From assembly GCA_933228675.1 (NCBI GenBank), contig OW121741.1, forward strand, positions 114,028,123 to 114,092,122: a stretch of DNA of 64,000 bases. The letters are read 5' to 3'. Made by a program: the position numbers and the translations under genes. Below are positions 58,231 to 64,000 of this stretch, piece after piece (positions within the stretch are counted from its first letter, which is position 1; each line of letters begins with the position of its first letter). The DNA is from Stomorhina lunata. Taxonomy: Eukaryota; Arthropoda; Insecta; Diptera; Rhiniidae. Below the pieces are notes generated by a model. The model had not been told where the DNA came from and searched no databases. It saw nothing but the letters and a program-made list of their open reading frames with translations.

Positions 58231-61055
58231 TAAAAAGTTTTCTTTTCCAAAACACTTGAGCATAAATCATCTTAAATTTTATACATCTAAAGAGAGATAA
58301 TCCACAATGTTTTAATTTTCACTTTTTACAAAAAATAGATGTACAGTGGTCACATCCACCCACTGTTAAAATCTTAATTTTTTTCTCTACAAAAGATTAC
58401 GTCTTCTAAATATAAAATTAGTAGTAAAGTGAAGCAGATTTTTGTGTGTACTGAGAATTTTAAAAATTTGAGTTGACTCACTTTCGAAGAACTAGTGCGA
58501 TATGTTTATTCTGATTGAAAATTTTTCATATATGTACAAATTTTCATATTACTTTGCAAATAAAATAAATTTTATATTAAATTGTTTGATTATAAAAAAA
58601 TTTGATGCAAAATTTTCTTCACACAGAATTTTAAATTTTTTCTCATAAAATGGTTTCCGGCAATTTTCCAATACTATATTATTATTAGATCAAGCCATGA
58701 GTGACTTCCGGTTCTTTGTTAGATTTTCCTCTATTTTTATAAAAACTTATGTTATTTTATATATCGAGCATCAATGGTCAAAAAAGGCTGAAATTGGGCG
58801 GTGACTAAGGACGATGTGGTAAAATATACCACCTATGCTCAAATTTTTTTTTTCTTAAATTTTGAGCATTAGCATTAGTCATTAAGAAACGTTTGTACTT
58901 TAACTCGAGCCGAAGTTCAAAAGCACCCGATAAATATTACCCTTGTGTTGTACGGATCATAAGATTAAAACTCGTATTGCACAAACTAGGAAGAAGTTAG
59001 CAAGAACTTAGCAAGTTTCCTTCTAGAACCAAAATTTATTAAAGAAAGCAAAACTTTGATAAACATGGATGGACTACGCATACCTCAGTTGGAAAATATA
59101 TCTTAATTTCAGTATTTTGCTGACTTTTTTCTAAAAGGTGAACCGTTTTGCAAAACTTATTACAATTGAAACAGTTTTCAATTTTTACCCATCATAGCAG
59201 ACAGTGGCGATTGTCTAGCGTCCGAAGTTACAGATATTCCAACCTAATATATTCTTATAAAATTGAATAATGCATCACGTAAATATATGCAATACTATTT
59301 TAAAGTTTCTATAAACAAAGTTTTTGCAACTAAAAAAAAGAGAACAGATATAAATGATTCTCTGAAAAATACAATGCAAAAATGAAAAAATTTTCCTTTG
59401 CTCCACCGCGACTTTTATATACCCTACACATCTGAAATATATAAAAGTAAATTTCTGGGTAAGTTTTTGGTAAGAAATGGTAAAAAATTTAATTTTATAT
59501 TGATACCCCCTTATTCGTTATCGAAAAATAATGTATTAAAAACTTTTAAGTCAAATTTTTCATACAAATTTCCTACGTTTATGAATCAGGGGATATGTAT
59601 ACAAATGATATTAGAGTGAGGGGATTTATGATCAAATGTAAGCTTATTCTAAAGACATTCTTAAAAAGATTAGAATTTGTTTATCATACCTGTCTTAGTT
59701 ATCAAGCTTTCTCGAAAGTTTTTCTTTGCCGATTAAACATAGAGATTTCAATATAACTGGCTATAGGGTACAAAAAATCAATAACCCAACTTTTTTAAAG
59801 AAAAAAAGCTTCAAAAACTGAAAAAAAAACATCTAAAAAATTTTTATAAAAAAAAATAATAAAACATGCTTGCAACAGGAAGTGAAAACATGTTTAAGAT
59901 ATCATCTCATCAAAATGAAAACAGGCAGCAAAAAAAGAACAAAACTATTTACAACTTGAGCTGGTGCTGCTGGTGACTGAAGTTACAAATGTTGGTCATT
60001 GTTTTTATGTCGTTGTCTTGCCTTCAAGTTGTCATCCAAAACATTTTGTTTAAAGAAAAACAGAGCAACAAAAACAACATTTTAACTTTTCCTTTTCTTT
60101 TACATTTTCACTGTACATTAAATCTTCAATCTCGAGCTATCATAGGTTTGGAATGGCAATTCTAACAGCAACACCTAAACAAGTGTTTATATCTTTCTTT
60201 TTGTAAGTCTCAAGATTTTTGAAGATATTTAGAGTGTCTTTATATAAGAATTTTTAGCCATTTTCTTTTCATGTGTACTTTTTTTATTCAAATTTTCTCA
60301 TTTTATTTTGACTTAACTCACATTTTCATTGGACAGACTGTCTGACTGACTGACTGTCTTCTTGTATATCCCTGGCTCATTATCATTTCAAACACATTTT
60401 CTTCAGTTTCCTGTTAACGCCTTCATCATCTAGCAAATCTATGTCATCCCACATTATTACACATAAATCCCCCGTTTTGGCATAAAATGCGCTTAGTTCC
60501 TTCTTTACATGTTATTTTACATAAATATCTATTCCAAAGGGAAATTCACATCTTAAAGCTTTAAAGAAATAATGAATTGACTGGATTGATGCTTCTTTGG
60601 TGTTGTAACAATTTATTTTATGCGGCCACTGTTGCTCTTTTTTTTTTGGCAGCCACCATTTAATCCTCTCATGTTTTTCATTTTATATAAGAGTTCAGGA
60701 AAAGAACTTACGGGTGTGTTTTACATGTCAGTTAAGATATTTTTCATTCTTCTTGATATATTTTTATGGTCTTGATATAATGTTGAAGCAATAGGGCAAA
60801 AAGCTATTGATTTATTTATTTTAAAATTTTAAATATAAGGATATTCATAAGTTTTTAAATGTAGCGTTAGAAGTCTTAAATATTTATTGGGATATAAAAA
60901 GAAAATCTCCAGTTAATATGAGGAAAAGAGCGATTTTATGACTAGAGCTTTAAACTTGTGCATTATTTTATTAATTTCAAATATTAAAAATACGAAAATT
61001 TATGAAAATCGTTTTTATAATTAAAAAAAAAAAAAAATATTTTTATAACTAAATT
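58231..61055. other. Long AT-rich stretch without recognised gene or element
   Basis: The longest part of the window without a repeat I could name. It has mixed composition, some T-rich runs and no open frame above about 75 residues. It could be unique intergenic or intronic DNA; I see nothing specific. Confidence 0.5.
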
Positions 61056-61340
61056 TTGTATACCCTATACCCATAACTGATAGAATATTATAAGTTTGTT
61101 CATCAGTTTGCAGTTTATTATTAATTTTTGACCTCATAAAATGTGTAACGATAGACTTAGAATCTGCAGGAGAATCAAGTAAGCCATGATCATTTGTTTG
61201 TCCGTCTGTTCATCTACTGTCTGTTAAAATCAAGTTTTTGGAGCTATTGATATTATGTCATATATGAATTTTATATAAGATTTTAAAAATCGGTCTATAA
61301 ACATATGAGATATAGATAAAATTCAGAAACTAATTTCAAA
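61056..61340 (+). mobile_element. Family C Helentron-associated element, 5' part
   Basis: TATACCCTATACCCATAACT, ATATTATAAGTTTGTTC, CTTAGAATCTGCAGGAGAAT, a weak GTCCGTCTGTTC core and AAAATCGGTCTATAAACA match 15569-15890 in order. The 3' part is missing where RTE sequence begins. Confidence 0.7.
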
Positions 61341-61876
61341 ATGTTAAATTTAAAGCTGGGATGCAGCTGTTTCTACTCACACCTCCAAGTGGTACATCCT
61401 GGAAGCCTGAACAATCTAGTTAAAGATGCTGTAAACAACTCGAGTGGGATTCTAGGTCAGGGCTAACGTGATAGGGGGTTATCTTGGAGCCATTCAAACT
61501 TATTTGGTCTAACAGTCTAAGATAATTGTAGTTTGTAAAGATCAAAATTGAAGCGTCTGTTCAACATGTTACTTGCGGCTGCAAGCGGGCGTCTGTCTCG
61601 GATCAAACGGCTTGCTATATAAACGTGGCTTGTATTGTAGGACTCATTACCCATCGACGTAGCACTTACGATACTGTAAGCATGAAAATAAACAATATTA
61701 AAAATATACCACTCCAAGTGGTAATCATGTGAGAAATCCCTCTGCTACGGCAGCTGGCACAAGGATTTTGGAGGTGCCTAATCTATACAAGAACATTCTG
61801 ATGAATGAAACCAATTCTATCCGAAGATTCCGGACTATTGAACAAAATATAGGAATGAAAGAAAGCTTCAAGTTTT

Positions 61877-62580
61877 CGACGTGGAATGTGCACATGTTAT
61901 AAGAAATTTTTAAATAAGAACAGCTTAAGAGTGAAATGTCACGTTATAAATTTAATTTGTTGACAATGCAAGAAGCATGATGAACAGGGCAAGGGGAGGT
62001 ACGTAATGAAAATACTGTGTTTCTTTACTCGCATCGCCCGGATGGCAATGAGGATGGTAGCTATGTGGGCTTCCTTATATCAAAAAGAAATAGCAAAGAC
62101 TATCAGCGAGAGGCTAATGACAATCAAATTCAAGACAAAAGCTCATAATTTGATAATTATCAATGTCTGCGCTCCAACTGAAGCTCAGTCTGAAAACCAT
62201 AAAGATGAGTTTTACGACACACTCATGAATCAGAATGTACACATATTACTATGCGATTATTGCGACTATAACGATACCGATTTGGAGCATTACATTAGTA
62301 AACCCAGTGTCGGAGTAAGAAATGATAACTGATTAAGGTCGATCGAGCTATGCTGTGAAAGGAAACTTGTTAGGTGGCACTATTTTTCCTCATAAACTTC
62401 ACCATAAAATAACTTGGATATCGACAAATGGCGCTACAAAGAAACAAATTGATCACAATCTGATTAATTCTAAGTGACGATCATCTTTACTTGATATACG
62501 CTCAAGACGCGGAACAGATATAAATAGCGATCATTATTAAGTTATATGTAAATATCGATTAAAGGTAGCTGCTCTGAGGT
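61877..62580 (+). pseudogene. RTE endonuclease domain (EEP/AP-like), broken
   Basis: Blocks: FKFSTWNVHML at the N-terminus, then YVGFLISKR, then in another frame IIINVCAPTEAQSENHKDEF. Next come DLEHYISKPSVGVRNDN, WISTNGATKKQIDH, RRGTDINSDHY (the conserved Ser-Asp-His motif) and KVAALRSDMAK. The N-terminal TWNVRTL motif and the SDH motif are the signatures of the family's endonuclease, which nicks target DNA to prime reverse transcription. Many stops and at least two frameshifts. A 108-residue open frame (62006-62332) covers only part and is not a gene. Confidence 0.8.
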
Positions 62581-62841
62581 CTGATATGGCAAAAGCCAAT
62601 AGGAAAATTTATATATTAAAAATGGAATCGGAAACATATCGAAGCGCCTTTAATACTTTCATAAGGAAACGGCTTCAAGATCCTATTTACAACAACGCTA
62701 GTATTAACAAAGTTACTAGAAGTATCATTTAGACGCACAATGAGGTTGGCCAACAAACATTAGGATTTAAAGATCATAAAAGGAAAATTTGGCTCACCCA
62801 AACAACGTGGGACCTAATAGAATAACGGTAACTTCTAAAAA

Positions 62842-63205
62842 CAAGTAAGAAAGTGCTATAGTCGGTCAAGCCCGACCATACAATACCCTTCACCACTAAG
62901 GTCAAAGGTATTTTTTTTCCTGTATAACGACAAATATTTGCTAAATTTTGCCATCATACAAACATTTTCTCAAAACTTATATATCTATCTTTAGAATTGC
63001 GACCTGTAGTTTGATTACAAGCTTTACATGGGGGTCCAGCCAGCCAGCCAGATGGACGGACGGTCCATCGCTAAATCGACTCAGAAAGTGATTCTACGCC
63101 TATTGGTATACTAAAAGGTATGTCTAAGACAAATATTTCCATGCGTTACATACATCAGCACAAACTTATAATACCCTTTCCACCTATGGTGGTGAAGGGT
63201 ATAAA
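62842..63205 (-). mobile_element. Family A Helentron-associated element nested in the RTE copy (364 bp)
   Basis: Left (3') end: CAAGTAAGAAAGTGCTATAG, the hairpin GTCGG/CCCGAC and ATACCCTTCACCAC as the inner terminal-repeat copy. Right (5') end: GGTGGTGAAGGGTATAAATA. The core GGACGGACGGTCC lies at 63055. TTCTAAA occurs on both sides (62832 and 63211), perhaps by chance. It interrupts the linker between endonuclease and reverse transcriptase, so it is younger than the RTE insertion. Confidence 0.85.
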
Positions 63206-63219
63206 TACAATTCTAAATA

Positions 63220-64000
63220 AAAACGGAGATGTTGAAGTGACGCATACAACATACCGTGACCAAACCAGCAGAATAGAAAGGGCTACAAGGAAATACAAGA
63301 AAATGTGGATAGGCAAACAAGCAAGCCAAGCTAAATCAGCTGAAAGTAAAGGTGACATGAACTCCATATACAACATTTTAAGAGTACTATGTGGCAAACC
63401 TACATACACCAACAGTTAAATCTTGAGTAGTAGTGGTACTCTCCTTTCAACTCCGGATGAAAAATTAAAACGCTGGATTGAACACTTCTAGTCGACATTA
63501 AACAATCCCATCGATTTAATACCACCGATGGAAGCATATAATTATACCATGACAGTATATTATATATATAAGTGTGGAACTTCATTAAAAGCCTTAAACT
63601 CAACAAGATCCCGGGTAATTACAACATCTAAGCGCAGATGCTTTTATGTGATGTTGAGGGATCAGAGATACTGTGGCACCAATTTGTACGTAAAATATGG
63701 AAAGAATCAAGACTGAAACAATTACAGGGCAAATACTAAGTTAAGTAATTTTGAACTGAATATCTGACGCAGTTTCCTCCACACTTCGCGAAAATAAGTT
63801 TGGGTTCAAAGAGAACCGTTCCTGTGTGAAGCTAATCAACACTTCTTACTGTGTTGTAGTAGTACTAGATCATTTACCTGGCGTTTATCGACCTTTTGAA
63901 AGCCCTAGAAAATGTCAACAGAAGCTGTTAGTGAAGAATTTTAGAAAACCGTAACATGACAGTAAAAATTGAGAACTTAATTCGGGCTATGTACGTAGAT
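63220..64000 (+). pseudogene. RTE reverse transcriptase N-terminal part, broken and truncated by window end
   Basis: RIERATRKYKKMWIGKQASQ and GDMNSIYNILRVLCGK, then GTLLSTPDEKLKRWIEHF form the pre-RT linker. LNKIPGNYNI, LRENKFGFKENRSCVKLINT and NMTVKIENLIRAMYVD follow as RT fingers/palm segments. In the family the catalytic residues follow beyond the last segment, outside the window. Stops and frame changes throughout; non-functional. Confidence 0.8.

Larger units (their letters stand above)
61355..64000 (+). mobile_element. RTE/CFDP2-type non-LTR retrotransposon, decayed, runs off the window
   Basis: A non-coding 5' region (about 61355-61855) is followed by an AP-type endonuclease and a reverse transcriptase in the correct order, interrupted by stops, frameshifts and a nested Helentron-associated element. 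It is the same family as the truncated copy at 6555: ISDAVSSTLRENKFGFKENR here versus MSDAVSETLRENQFGFRENR there. CTCCAAGTGGTA occurs at 61384 and 61713, so the 5' region may hold another small insertion. The 3' end lies outside the window. Confidence 0.85.

Noticed and set aside
60340..60365. CTGACTGACTGACTGTC run as a Helentron-associated core
   Set aside because: None of the family lead-in, body or end sequences are nearby; it is a short simple repeat.
62006..62332. 108-residue frame as a host gene
   Set aside because: It is one frame-shifted section of the RTE endonuclease; the rest of the domain is in other frames with stops.

Overview
The window looks like gene-free, AT-rich nuclear DNA from an insect, most likely a dipteran (a calyptrate fly is my best guess). 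I infer this from three things: many short interspersed elements with (GTCY)n cores and a 3' hairpin (DINE-1/mini-me/Helentron-associated type); decayed mariner, piggyBac-like and RTE-type sequences; and long satellites built around TTTTCTATAGAAAA. There are no bacterial operons, ribosome binding sites, functional tRNA or rRNA genes, or CRISPR arrays. I find no host protein-coding gene. Every open frame I examined is low-complexity satellite or microsatellite, a chance frame, or a piece of a dead transposable element.

Layout. 1-3610: a 31-bp satellite with about 75 well-ordered copies between degenerate edges. 4834-7500: a pile of non-autonomous Helentron-like elements with a 5'-truncated, internally deleted RTE retrotransposon (perfect 14-bp target duplication) in the middle. 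9181-10090: a second, degenerate 31-bp array. 10818-11135: a Harbinger-like MITE. 12866-18370: a third 31-bp array, split by a 2.6-kb Helentron-like element. 19825-22712: an inverted-repeat element, a tRNA-like SINE, a truncated Helentron-like element, a 43-bp RTE stub, and a region where one GC-richer motif recurs without tandem order. 24087-32414: Helentron-like elements, a TTAA-flanked piggyBac-like element with a Harbinger-like MITE nested in it, a mariner pseudogene, a fold-back and another MITE. 33301-37625: tandem duplications, a 110-bp near-perfect palindrome and a fold-back element. 39636-42212: a 29-bp satellite (CGGTCTAAAA variant) interrupted by a complex inverted/direct-repeat insertion. 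42214-47830: LINE remnants and repeats. 49031-50650: a small 29-bp array, then a repeat carrying a second TTAA element. 51908-56030: two TA-flanked inverted-repeat elements, a second SINE copy and a ~136-bp triple repeat. 57185-58230: a 28-29-bp array. 61056-64000: a heavily mutated RTE element (endonuclease and reverse transcriptase) that runs off the window and carries a nested Helentron-like element.

Most informative are the internal empty-site controls. The paralogous site near 45850 lacks the MITE found at 26980-27258 and fixes its target duplication as CAG. The paralogous site at 11700-11703 lacks the element found at 49587-50433 and fixes its target as TTAA. Six tandem arrays with units of 28-31 bp share a TATAG/A-tract core but have diverged into array-specific variants. 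That suggests repeated local amplification of one sequence type along 64 kb.
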